From the NCBI GenBank assembly GCA_964496595.1, contig CAZCAI010000020.1, positions 1 through 40,131 on the forward strand: a DNA stretch of 40,131 nucleotides. The letters run 5' to 3'. Positions 9,838 to 17,057 of the stretch are shown here, one piece after another. Position numbers and translations under genes: made by a program. The DNA comes from JAAAOZ01 sp964496595. GTDB taxonomy: Bacteria > Chloroflexota > Anaerolineae > B4-G1 > SLSP01. The notes under the pieces were generated by a model. That model had not been told where the DNA came from. It did no database searches and was given only the letters and a program-made list of their open reading frames with translations. The first letter of the stretch is position 1; every line of letters begins with the position of its first letter.

Positions 9838-12507
9838 TCACTTGATGTTGTACTTCTCCTGGCGCAGTTTGTACGGCTCGTCGCCGCCCTCCAGGTGATC
9901 GATGACGGCCCGGCGCACGTCGGTGCGATCGATGGCGCCGCGATAGGAGACCTTGGCCCGGTCGCCCGATTGGGGCGTGAGCACCATAAAGATGTCCGAA
10001 TCGCTGCCGACGGCCAGGCTGGAGTTGTGCGTGGTGAGGATGAACTGCCGCCCGTATTTTCCCTGTCGCAGCTTCTTGGCAATATCCTCCCACACCGAGG
10101 CGATGTCCAAGGCGTCCTCCGGTTGGTCGATGATCACGGGCATCTGGCCATCGCAGAGGGCGATGATCAGCAGCGCCGTGCTCTTCTGCCCGACCGAAAG
10201 CTCATCCAACGGGGCGAATTGCCCCCGGCCTTTGTTGAACTCAATGGAAGGCGTATCTTGCGGATAGTAGGTGTGCTGCAACGCCAGCACATCGGCAAAA
10301 TCGTCCACCGTCCACAGCTTGTCCATTGCCCGCTGAGCCATCGTCTCGGTCAGTTCGGAGCTTGCTTGGAGGCCGGCCATATCTCGTTCGATGACGAAGG
10401 CGCCCAGCTCGCGCGGGGGGACGTGGGCCGCGATCTTGCGCCGGTTGGCGGTCGAGACGGCGCCGATGTGGCTCCCGGCCAACAGTTCAATGATGGCGTC
10501 CTCGTAGGCCGCGCGATTGGCCGCGTGAGCGAGCGTCAGGCGCAGCTTCCCTTCCGAGGCCGCCGTCAGTTGATCGAATTTGCGCTTGCGGGCCTCGTAG
10601 TAGGCGCGATGGTGGGCATCCAGATCATCCAACCAGGTCTCACGCTCGGCCATCAGATTAGGCAGCGCCTCCTGGGCCAGCGCGCGATAGCGCTTCAAGC
10701 GCTGCTGGGCCTCTTTCCACGCCTCGATGAGCCGGCGCCGTCGCACCTCCAACTGGGCAGAATCGCTGCCCTGCAACTCCGCGTTGTACCGTTCGCGCAG
10801 CGCCTTGAACGTTGGCAGCCATTCCGTCTTGGCCTGCGATAATGCCGCCTGCGTCGCTGCTAAGGGCTGGACGAGCTGATCCAAGGCATCCAGGGTGGCC
10901 TGCTGCACGGTCGCCGCGCGGGCGCGCTGCGCCGCCAGGCGCTTATCGCCGATCAACTCATCGGGCAGGGGCGGCGGCGAGAGCGCCTCGGCCTCCTCTC
11001 GATACCGTCCGCGCAGCGCCGCCAGTTGATCCACGTACCGAATTTGCGCGTCGAAGGCGTCCCGTTTAGCCTCCGCCTGACGCATCTGCTGCACCAGCGG
11101 ATGATCCAGCATCCGGTCGAGATTGGCGATCTCCTCATCTAACGTGGCGATCTCCTCCTGCGCCTCCTCAACGCGGCTTCGCGCATCCAACGCCTCGGCC
11201 AACGCCTGGTCGTTATCATTCAAGCGCTCTTGAATCTCGGCGATGGCCTTCTGGTGAGGGCGGGCATCGAAGAGCGAATCCAGCAGATGCAACTGCGCGT
11301 CCTCATTCTCGGCGATCTTCACCACCTCGGTTTGGCTGTAGGCCAGGATGGGGAAGAGTTGCGCGATGTCGCCCGCATAGCGCTCGCCGGTGGCTTGATT
11401 GGTGCACGTGAAGGAACTGGCGCCGTCGTCCTCGTAGGTTCTCTTTAAGAGATACGTGACGCCATTGGGAAGCTCGAAAGCCACCTCTACTTCGTTGAAG
11501 GGGCGGAGTTGCCTGGCTAATTTCCGCTCATGATCTTTCCGAATATCCTGGTTCTGCGAGGGCTGCCCCAGGGCGAAGCGCAGGAATTCGATAACCAAGG
11601 ATTTCCCAACGCCCTTGCCGCCGATGAGGCAATTCAACCCGCGATGGAAGTAGAAGCGTTGATAGGCCAAGAAGCCCTCGTTGCCGATGCGCATCTGGAG
11701 GATGCGGGGCCAGCGACCATCGTCCAGCAGCCCGCCTAAGATGATGCGCACCTCTGGATCGGCAAAGCATTGGCGCAACCCTTCGAGCGTGATCTCATCC
11801 AGGTTGAAGGTGCTGTACCGCGCTCCGATGCCGTCCTTGGAATGATGAATTGGATCGGCAGGATCGGGATTATCCGATGCCTGGTAGAACGCGGGCGCGC
11901 GCCCGATCCGATGCGCGGCATCGAATCCGACGGGGAGTTTGCCCTGTGTCACCTCGACGGCGTCGTACGCTCCTTGATCGAAGAGGCGTGCGCAGTTCAG
12001 CGGAACGCGCACCTTGCCTGTTTCTCGATCCACCGAGGTCAATTCGTAAAAAGCGCCCTTGTGTTCGTCAATGTGGGCCAACACCGCGAGGCCGCCCCGT
12101 TTGTGAATGATTTCGAGCACATCGAAGACGCCCTTTTCACAGAGCGCATCCGATTTACCGTACTCGTCCGGCTGGATACCAATCGCACCTAAGAAATTCT
12201 CCACATCGGCCTGTCCCACCTCAGGATCGAATAGCGCGATGACGTGGTAGCCTTCGTGGACGGAGATTTCGACGCCGGGGAAGATGACCAACTGCCGACC
12301 ATCCACATCGACGGCTTGGGCTGCCGCTTTCATCGCGTCGATGGACGCAGCGGTGTTGTGATCGGTCACGGCGATAGCATCCATCCCTTTCTCCAGCGCC
12401 GCCCGCACAATCTCCTCTGAGCTGTGATCATGCCGGTAGCACGCCGAGGCCGGCGTGTGGGTGTGTAAATCGATTTTGCGAAATCGTAAACCACAGGGGT
12501 TAGCCAT
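9838..12507 (-). CDS. PHP-domain protein fused to an SMC/RecN-like ABC ATPase (TrlF-like)
   Basis: 889 aa protein, first gene of the operon with the GHKL protein. The N-terminal PHP phosphoesterase domain (about 1-250) shows metal-binding motifs DLHTH at 13-17, VTDHN at 47-51, GVE at 78-80 and an AHIDEH segment near 144-149. An SMC-type ATPase follows: Walker A IGGKGVGKS near 295-303, a Q-loop SQTE near 391, a long coiled coil from about 415 to 690 with EEAQEEIATLDEEI, an LSVGQK signature near 770, Walker B VIIDQPED near 791 and a TTHNS switch near 825. The ATG at 12507 is chosen because it has GGAGG upstream; a TTG at 12525 has no ribosome site. I recall this architecture being named TrlF-like in RefSeq. 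PHP domains hydrolyse phosphoesters, and the ATPase probably senses or remodels nucleic acid; the substrate is unknown. Confidence 0.85.
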   Translation of the reverse strand: MANPCGLRFRKIDLHTHTPASACYRHDHSSEEIVRAALEKGMDAIAVTDHNTAASIDAMKAAAQAVDVDGRQLVIFPGVEISVHEGYHVIALFDPEVGQADVENFLGAIGIQPDEYGKSDALCEKGVFDVLEIIHKRGGLAVLAHIDEHKGAFYELTSVDRETGKVRVPLNCARLFDQGAYDAVEVTQGKLPVGFDAAHRIGRAPAFYQASDNPDPADPIHHSKDGIGARYSTFNLDEITLEGLRQCFADPEVRIILGGLLDDGRWPRILQMRIGNEGFLAYQRFYFHRGLNCLIGGKGVGKSLVIEFLRFALGQPSQNQDIRKDHERKLARQLRPFNEVEVAFELPNGVTYLLKRTYEDDGASSFTCTNQATGERYAGDIAQLFPILAYSQTEVVKIAENEDAQLHLLDSLFDARPHQKAIAEIQERLNDNDQALAEALDARSRVEEAQEEIATLDEEIANLDRMLDHPLVQQMRQAEAKRDAFDAQIRYVDQLAALRGRYREEAEALSPPPLPDELIGDKRLAAQRARAATVQQATLDALDQLVQPLAATQAALSQAKTEWLPTFKALRERYNAELQGSDSAQLEVRRRRLIEAWKEAQQRLKRYRALAQEALPNLMAERETWLDDLDAHHRAYYEARKRKFDQLTAASEGKLRLTLAHAANRAAYEDAIIELLAGSHIGAVSTANRRKIAAHVPPRELGAFVIERDMAGLQASSELTETMAQRAMDKLWTVDDFADVLALQHTYYPQDTPSIEFNKGRGQFAPLDELSVGQKSTALLIIALCDGQMPVIIDQPEDALDIASVWEDIAKKLRQGKYGRQFILTTHNSSLAVGSDSDIFMVLTPQSGDRAKVSYRGAIDRTDVRRAVIDHLEGGDEPYKLRQEKYNIK

Positions 12508-12582
12508 GATGAGGTATACCTCCAATTAAGAGCTTGTCTGGTCTTACTATGTCTTCTCCTATCCAGTCGACACTTCTCAGCT

Positions 12583-12649
12583 CACGGATAAACACAGATT
12601 AACGAGGAACCTCTCCGTCGAAGGATCTAAAAAATCTGTGTAATCCGTG
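12583..12649. repeat. Inverted repeat, cacggat/atccgtg type
   Basis: The left arm cacggataaacacagatt (12583-12600) pairs with aatctgtgtaatccgtg (12633-12649), with one unpaired base, across a 32-base loop. Variants of the right arm (gtgtaatccgtgagct) also occur at about 135-150, so this is a dispersed intergenic sequence. It lies upstream of the PHP-ATPase start. Confidence 0.6.
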
Positions 12650-12831
12650 AAAATCCGGGGATGGCTCATCTACAAGCTAAAATAGGTTTACACTTTAGTT
12701 CTGATAATTTAGGTCATAAGATGCAATAAATTCTTCAAAAACACTACAATCATCTTAAAAGCATCAATTTTGGTTCGTAGTAAGCCTCGAAGCGGCGCCG
12801 TCAGGCGTAAGCGGAGTGGCGTTTCTCGGGC

Positions 12832-12943
12832 TTCACAACGGCACTCCATTCCATTAACATTCCATCGCTCGCGCGCCTGACCGGTTGGCCTTCCGTGGCG
12901 ATCTTATTCACAACGGCACTCCATTCCATTAACATTCCATCGC
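12832..12943. repeat. Pair of identical 37-base direct repeats separated by 38 bases
   Basis: The two copies (12832-12868 and 12907-12943) both begin ttcacaacggcactcc and end aacattccatcgc, with no mismatch. The 38-base spacing gives a CRISPR-like geometry, but there are only two copies, no cas gene, and the repeat does not form a good hairpin. It may be a duplicated recombination or mobile-element scar next to the PHP-ATPase operon. Confidence 0.7.
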
Positions 12944-13073
12944 GCAGCGGATGCCTGCCATAGGTCAAGGGACCTATTGGTCACTGAACTACGAACAAGC
13001 GTTAACCAATTAGTGAACCATCCCAAAATCCGTGAGCTATTTTCCAGAAGTAGCGGATCGCCAATTTCTTCTC

Positions 13074-14840
13074 CTATTTTTCCTCGGCGAGCGGCAGCGA
13101 GAACCAGAAGGCGCTCCCCGTTTCCCCGTCGCTCTCCACGCCCACCTCGCCGCCCAACTTCTCGACGATGCGTTGCACGATGGACAAACCCAGGCCGTGG
13201 CCCTCGGCCTGCGTCTCATCCAGGCGCGTGAACTGGGAGAATAACTTGGACTGCTCCTCCGGCGTCAGACCGGGGCCGTTATCCCGCACCCAGAAGCGCG
13301 CCAGCGCGCCGTCGCTCTCCGCGCCGAGCGTCACGCGCGCCGGATCGCCGCCGTACTTCAGCGCGTTGCTGATGTAGTTGGCCCACACCTCCTCGATCCA
13401 GGGCGCATATCCGATGACCGTGGGCCATACCTCCGCCTTGATGATCTCGGCCTCCTCCGTCGCGATGCGATTTTCCAATCGCCCCCGCACCGCATCGACA
13501 ATCGCAGCCATATCCAATGGCGCGGTCTCAATCTCCGTCTTCTGCCGCACATTGGCCAGCAAGAGCAACGCATCGATGATGTCGGCCATGTTGTGGCCGG
13601 CCTTCACGATGGAATCTAGCCACTCGGTGACCATCTCCGGTGACATATCTTCGTGGTGATCGCGCAGCGCGTGGCCTCGCCCGACCACCACAGTCAGGGG
13701 ACTTTTGAGATCGTGGGCGACGGTGTGCGCAAACGCATCCAGATCCGCGTTGCGGGCCTCAAGCTCACTCGTGCGCCGCCGCAGTTCCTCTTCCATCGCC
13801 TTCCGTTCCGTGATGTCGCGCAGGACGATCAGCCGCCCGGTGGGATTGCCGAGCCGATCGGTCAGTGGGGAGATGCGGAGATCGTAATAGCGTGCGCCCG
13901 ATGCCCGCTCGATGGCGATGTCGGTGCGAATCTCCATCGTTTCCTGGAAGCGCGCCGCCAGTTCGCGCCACGGCGCCAAGATCTGATCGGCGGGCTGGCC
14001 GATGAGCGTCTTTTCTGGCAGATCTAATAACTCGCGCGCCGCCGGGTTGAGATCGACGATGCGATCCTGGAGATCTAAGGTCAACACCGCGTCGTTCATT
14101 CCCTCAACGATGGCATCGCGAGCCACGGGTTGGAGATCGAAGAGATGGTAGCGCACCATGCCGATGGCGAAGGCGATGCTGCCAAACGCAAAACTCAGGG
14201 AGGTATAATCCTTCTTCAAGCCGGGGATCAGATCAAAGAGGTAGATAAAGTTGAACAGCAGAGGGCTGAGCGCACCGATCACGAGCCAGATCGATTGCCG
14301 GCGGTAGAGTTGGAACGAGGTGAAATATCGCCGGCCGATCAGGTACGCGCCCAAGAAGACCAGTGCATAGCCATAGACAATGTGAACCCAAAACCACCAG
14401 CCGTAGACATCGACCTGCATTGCCAACATACGTTCGATGGGCCGGAAGCTGTAGCTTTGCCAGATCAGGTGATGCCAGGCATTGGTCTGCGCCAATAGCG
14501 CGGTGATCAGCGGCGGGAAGCAGATCAGCACAAAGCGCGCGGGCGCCAGCCAGGCCGGCCGATCGGTATAGCGGAGCGCGAAGGCCAGCCACGCGACGGG
14601 TGTACTGACAATGAAGATGTAGCTGATCCTGGCCCAGAAGACGGTCATCCCCTCCGAGCAAGCCGCCAGTTCCAGCGTGTTGAAGACGAGCCAGCCCGAA
14701 ATCGCACCGATCAACCACAGCAGCGCGGTCGTCGCCGGCGTGGGATAGGCGCGCCAGGCGTAGACGATCACACTCATCGAGATCACCGCCGAGAGCGGCG
14801 CTAAGATGATGAAGAGCGTGTATTGTAACGATCCGTCCAT
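13074..14840 (-). CDS. Sensor histidine kinase with 7TM sensor and PAS domain
   Basis: 588 aa membrane histidine kinase. Residues 1-235 hold about seven hydrophobic spans, like the 7TM N-terminal sensor of many Chloroflexota kinases. A PAS domain follows at about 240-345 (MNDAVLTLDLQDRIVDLNPAAREL) with the PAC end LRDITERK. The HisKA phosphoacceptor is in FAHTVAHDLKSPL, with His at about 376. The ATPase domain shows the N box YISNALKYG near 489-497, G1 DNGPG near 520 and G2 GHGLGLSIV near 547. The start is ATG 14840; a TTG directly before it is less likely. No response regulator gene is adjacent, so its partner is elsewhere. The membrane signal it senses cannot be told from sequence. Confidence 0.93.
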   Translation of the reverse strand: MDGSLQYTLFIILAPLSAVISMSVIVYAWRAYPTPATTALLWLIGAISGWLVFNTLELAACSEGMTVFWARISYIFIVSTPVAWLAFALRYTDRPAWLAPARFVLICFPPLITALLAQTNAWHHLIWQSYSFRPIERMLAMQVDVYGWWFWVHIVYGYALVFLGAYLIGRRYFTSFQLYRRQSIWLVIGALSPLLFNFIYLFDLIPGLKKDYTSLSFAFGSIAFAIGMVRYHLFDLQPVARDAIVEGMNDAVLTLDLQDRIVDLNPAARELLDLPEKTLIGQPADQILAPWRELAARFQETMEIRTDIAIERASGARYYDLRISPLTDRLGNPTGRLIVLRDITERKAMEEELRRRTSELEARNADLDAFAHTVAHDLKSPLTVVVGRGHALRDHHEDMSPEMVTEWLDSIVKAGHNMADIIDALLLLANVRQKTEIETAPLDMAAIVDAVRGRLENRIATEEAEIIKAEVWPTVIGYAPWIEEVWANYISNALKYGGDPARVTLGAESDGALARFWVRDNGPGLTPEEQSKLFSQFTRLDETQAEGHGLGLSIVQRIVEKLGGEVGVESDGETGSAFWFSLPLAEEK

Positions 14841-14946
14841 CAATGTCTCTGCGCTTGCATCTGGGGGGACGGATTAAGATGTTGGTTCATAGCGTCGTTT
14901 CCCTTTAGTTGACGAGACCTTTTTATTTGTTGCCGAAGTCAACTTA

Positions 14947-14975
14947 AGTATAGGCGCACTTTGCGAAAATACCAA
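14947..14975 (-). promoter_or_regulatory. Predicted sigma-70-type promoter of the histidine kinase
   Basis: Read on the minus strand: TTGGTA (14975-14970), 17 bases, TATACT (14952-14947). The start codon lies about 100 bases downstream. The inverted heptamers agttgac (14907-14913) and gtcaact (14938-14944) lie in the presumed leader just after the -10 box and could be an operator or a leader hairpin. Confidence 0.55.
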
Positions 14976-14998
14976 CCCGGCGGGGACGTATCTTCCAT

Positions 14999-15032
14999 AT
15001 TGTTCTTGATTGTTCTTGATTGTTCTTGATTC
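14999..15032. repeat. Three tandem copies of a 10-base repeat
   Basis: The decamer tgttcttgat is repeated three times without mismatch (15001-15030) just upstream of the tRNA-Glu promoter. The 10-base period places each copy on the same face of the helix, so it may be a binding site or an upstream element, or simply a small tandem duplication. Confidence 0.75.
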
Positions 15033-15050
15033 CGACGCCAAAATTCTCAT

Positions 15051-15078
15051 TTGACAAAACTCAAACCTTTGGTAGAAT
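15051..15078 (+). promoter_or_regulatory. Promoter of the tRNA-Glu gene
   Basis: Perfect -35 TTGACA (15051-15056), 16-base spacer and -10 TAGAAT (15073-15078), placing the transcription start near 15085, just before the tRNA 5' end at 15091. Confidence 0.8.
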
Positions 15079-15090
15079 TTACAGTTACCT

Positions 15091-15163
15091 GGCCCCATCG
15101 TCTAGAGGCCTAGGACGCCGGCCTCTCAAGCCGGAAACGGGGATTCGAATTCCCCTGGGGCCA
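15091..15163 (+). tRNA. tRNA-Glu (anticodon CTC)
   Basis: A 73-nt cloverleaf: acceptor GGCCCCA pairs with TGGGGCC, the anticodon stem is CCGGC/GCCGG with loop CTCTCAA (anticodon CTC, reads GAG), and the T arm is GGGGA/TCCCC with loop TTCGAAT. The D arm GTCTAGAGGCCTAGGAC is typical of bacterial tRNA-Glu. The 3' CCA is not encoded (A73 is followed by CAA), so it must be added by nucleotidyltransferase. The gene is flanked by its own promoter and terminator, so it is a single-gene unit. Confidence 0.96.
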
Positions 15164-15164
15164 C

Positions 15165-15196
15165 AAAGCTCCCCTCGTGATGAGGGGAGCTTTTTT
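15165..15196 (+). terminator. Rho-independent terminator of tRNA-Glu
   Basis: Ten-base perfect stem agctcccctc (15167-15176)/gaggggagct (15182-15191) with a 5-base loop, running into six T. It starts 4 bases after the tRNA end. Confidence 0.9.
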
Positions 15197-15231
15197 AGTT
15201 GGTGGTTCTGACTCTCGGTTCCCGGTGCGGA

Positions 15232-15600
15232 TCAAACTTCCTCACGCATCTCCCGGAACAAGATCCAATTGCCCTTGCGATCCTCCGCATCCCCCGGCGC
15301 CCGATCATAGTAGAGATCGAAAACCTGGCCGGTCTGGACGCGCACGCGGAAGTAATAGCGGCCCACGCCCCAGGAGCCGCGCCGCGCGGCCGCCGCCGCG
15401 TGACTGGGCCGCATATTGTGCGCCATCTTCCCGCGCCGTCCATAGTCGCGCCATTCGCTGAGGCATGTAGTGATCTCGTAGATCTCCCCCTCCCAATGGA
15501 AGCGAGCGGGGCAGTGCGGCTTCTTCTCGTAGCGCGGCGGCGCATCAAATTCGACATCGACCTCGGCGGCGATGAAGTGTAACGGCTTGAACGACATCAT
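15232..15600 (-). CDS. Small conserved protein, DUF6504-like
   Basis: 122 aa soluble protein starting at ATG 15600 behind AGGAGG; a second ATG follows at once. It carries segments such as ARFHWEGEIYEI, SWGVGRYYFRVR and FDLYYDR. This resembles the small beta-rich DUF6504 family, in which a protein has a W-G-x-Y strand and a C-terminal acidic substrate-like face, but the assignment is from memory and tentative. No signal peptide or membrane segment. It follows the FGE-like gene by 15 bases, so the two are probably co-transcribed. Function unknown. Confidence 0.7.
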   Translation of the reverse strand: MMSFKPLHFIAAEVDVEFDAPPRYEKKPHCPARFHWEGEIYEITTCLSEWRDYGRRGKMAHNMRPSHAAAAARRGSWGVGRYYFRVRVQTGQVFDLYYDRAPGDAEDRKGNWILFREMREEV

Positions 15601-15615
15601 TGGGCCTCCTTCTGC

Positions 15616-16401
15616 TTATGAGAGCGAGAGCGCGACGCGAAACCCCACGCTGTCAAATCGATTGCGTGGGCTGTAGCGATAACGTGCAGCGCAGCGCGCC
15701 TTCTGCCGATCATTATAAAAGGAAACGCCCCGCAGCACGCGACGGATATAATGGTTCGCAATGAGATTCTCGCGTCCATCCTGGGGATCATAGGGGTAGG
15801 TATAGGTCGGCGGGTCTAAGTCTATTCCCCACAAACTCGAGGTCCATTCCCAGATATTGCCGACCATATCCAACAGGCCGTAGGGGCTGATGCCCTGAGG
15901 ATGGGCGCAGACGGACATTGTACCTTCCTCCTTGCCGGTGTCTCGAATGTTACACCGGCTAGCATCCCACATATTGCCCCAGGGGTAAATTTGCCCTGCG
16001 ACGCCGCGCGCGGCCTTCTCCCACTCCGCTTCTGTGGGCAGGCGATAAGGTTTACCCGTGATCTCCCCGAGCCATTGACAGTAGGCGCGAGCGTCGTACC
16101 ATGTAATATACACGGCCGGATGTTGTCGCCGAAAAGGAAGCGCCCATCGATGGCCCCAACGAAGCCAGCGCCAGTGTTGCGGCGGCGCGTGATGCGTGGC
16201 GCGCAGAAAGATGGCGTATTGTGCATTCGTCACCGGCGTCTTGGCGAGCGCGTAATCGGATAAATAGAGGCGATGCTGCGGTTGCTCCTCCCCCTGGGCA
16301 TGCGGGTCTTGGGTGGGATCACTGCCCATCAGAAATTCCCCGGCCGGAATACACATCATCTCTGGTTCGAATTTATAATAGGGCGTCAAGAGCCGTCTCA
16401 T
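15616..16401 (-). CDS. Formylglycine-generating-enzyme (SUMF1/EgtB/PvdO) family protein
   Basis: 261 aa single-domain protein of the FGE-sulfatase fold. Family motifs in order: CIPAGEFLMGSD (about 17-28), KTPVTNAQYAIFL, VYITWYDARAYCQWL, YRLPTEAEWEKAARG, YPWGN, YGLLDMVGNIWEWTSS, VLRGVSFYNDRQKARCAARYR, and the terminal DSVGFRVAL. Start ATG 16401 has GGGAG upstream. True formylglycine-generating enzymes need a Cys pair near the C-terminus; here only one Cys (KARCAARYR) is seen in that stretch and the usual VLRGGSW is VLRGVSF. No sulfatase is nearby. It is probably a nonheme-iron- or ligand-binding relative rather than a sulfatase activator. No signal peptide. Confidence 0.88.
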   Translation of the reverse strand: MRRLLTPYYKFEPEMMCIPAGEFLMGSDPTQDPHAQGEEQPQHRLYLSDYALAKTPVTNAQYAIFLRATHHAPPQHWRWLRWGHRWALPFRRQHPAVYITWYDARAYCQWLGEITGKPYRLPTEAEWEKAARGVAGQIYPWGNMWDASRCNIRDTGKEEGTMSVCAHPQGISPYGLLDMVGNIWEWTSSLWGIDLDPPTYTYPYDPQDGRENLIANHYIRRVLRGVSFYNDRQKARCAARYRYSPRNRFDSVGFRVALSLS

Positions 16402-16433
16402 TCATTTACTCCCCTGAAAAATAGCTTCGGATC

Positions 16434-16472
16434 GCGGACATCTTGTCCGCCACCAGCGGACGGGACGTCCGC
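16434..16472. repeat. Two tandem hairpins with the same stem
   Basis: gcggac-5-gtccgc (16434-16450) and gcggacg-3-cgtccgc (16456-16472), separated by 5 bases. The stems agree while the loops differ, as in REP-like units. They lie just upstream of the FGE-like start. Confidence 0.65.
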
Positions 16473-16671
16473 CTTCCATTGCAAGGGCGCCTGACCTGAT
16501 GCATTCTAACGCTATTGTGTAACGATTATTTAACCATGCTGTCGTATATTGATGTTAAGATAAAGGTGAACGGCGGCGCTTGAACCAAGCCGAGAGGATG
16601 GTCAACTTGCAGATGTATCGTATCAGCAAATAGCGTGATCGCAACCCCAACAATCGGCGCCTTATGGAATT

Positions 16672-16699
16672 TTGCACTCTTAATGAACCGTGCTATACT
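16672..16699 (+). promoter_or_regulatory. Promoter of the seven-gene membrane operon
   Basis: -35 TTGCAC (16672-16677), 16-base spacer, -10 TATACT (16694-16699). It lies about 90 bases upstream of the first gene (GTG 16788), leaving a short leader. Confidence 0.7.
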
Positions 16700-16787
16700 G
16701 AAAAAGCTAAGTGATTTCTTAAATAATACATCCTTGAACTTACTTCTGTGCACCATCTAACGCCGCCAAGAGCGTAGGGAGGCGTCC

Positions 16788-17057
16788 GTGAAGATATCGC
16801 AATCGCAAGACCTGACAACCTCTGCACAGTTGACCCGCTGGGCCGATCAATTGGAAGCCCGAGGGCTAACCCCCATCGCTATTCCCTTGTTAGATCTGCT
16901 CCAAGTCTGGGGTTTCATCGGAGGACAACTTCTGTGGATGCTGGCGCCGCTCTTTGGACAATCTACTCTGGCCCCCCTGGCCGAGACCCTGGAGGAGCCA
17001 GAGGTGTTAGGGAAATTACAAGCCCAACTTATTGAAAGGGAGCACAGCCGTGGCTGA
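16788..17057 (+). CDS. Small membrane-associated protein, first gene of operon
   Basis: 89 aa, GTG start with AGGGAGG 5 bases upstream. The N-terminal 25 residues are polar (TRWADQLEARGL). A hydrophobic segment IPLLDLLQVWGFIGGQLLW and the following LAPLF suggest one membrane hairpin or an amphipathic anchor, and an acidic tail follows (ETLEEPEVLGK). Its stop overlaps the start of the next gene, which points to translational coupling. I know no family for it; its steady position at the head of the operon suggests a subunit of the membrane complex. Confidence 0.7.
   Translation: MKISQSQDLTTSAQLTRWADQLEARGLTPIAIPLLDLLQVWGFIGGQLLWMLAPLFGQSTLAPLAETLEEPEVLGKLQAQLIEREHSRG

Larger units (their letters stand above)
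12508..13073. other. Intergenic region with repeats, no gene seen
   Basis: About 565 bases between the convergent-facing ends of the PHP-ATPase operon (its upstream side) and the histidine kinase 3' end. It contains an inverted pair 12583-12600/12633-12649, two 37-base direct repeats at 12832-12868 and 12907-12943, and a hairpin ataggtc/gacctat at 12960-12977. The 9-base inverted sequences gttcgtagt (12773-12781) and actacgaac (12988-12996) bracket the direct repeats. A weak minus-strand promoter-like pair (TTATCA, 17 bases, TATTTT) lies near 12685-12715. I see no supported ORF. Confidence 0.6.
16402..16787. other. Intergenic region between divergent units
   Basis: About 386 bases separating the minus-strand FGE-like gene from the plus-strand seven-gene operon. 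It contains two adjacent hairpins at 16434-16472 and a strong plus-strand promoter at 16672-16699. A 76-codon minus-strand ORF at 16526-16756 has no ribosome site, family resemblance or partner and is not called. Confidence 0.55.

Noticed and set aside
9771..10082. Several short ORFs between the PHP-ATPase and GHKL genes
   Set aside because: They overlap both conserved genes in other frames; the true junction is a 9-base spacer with a ribosome site.
12832..12943. CRISPR array
   Set aside because: Only two repeats, no cas gene, no leader or typical repeat ends. Kept as a direct repeat instead.
15091..15163. Genomic-island attachment site at the tRNA-Glu 3' end
   Set aside because: No integrase and no second copy of the tRNA 3' end in the window.
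15616..16401. Diversity-generating retroelement target
   Set aside because: The C-type-lectin-like FGE fold is used by such targets, but there is no reverse transcriptase, template repeat or second copy of the C-terminal sequence in the window.
16526..16756. 76-codon minus-strand ORF in the gap before the membrane operon
   Set aside because: No ribosome site or recognisable motif, and it overlaps the plus-strand promoter at 16672-16699.
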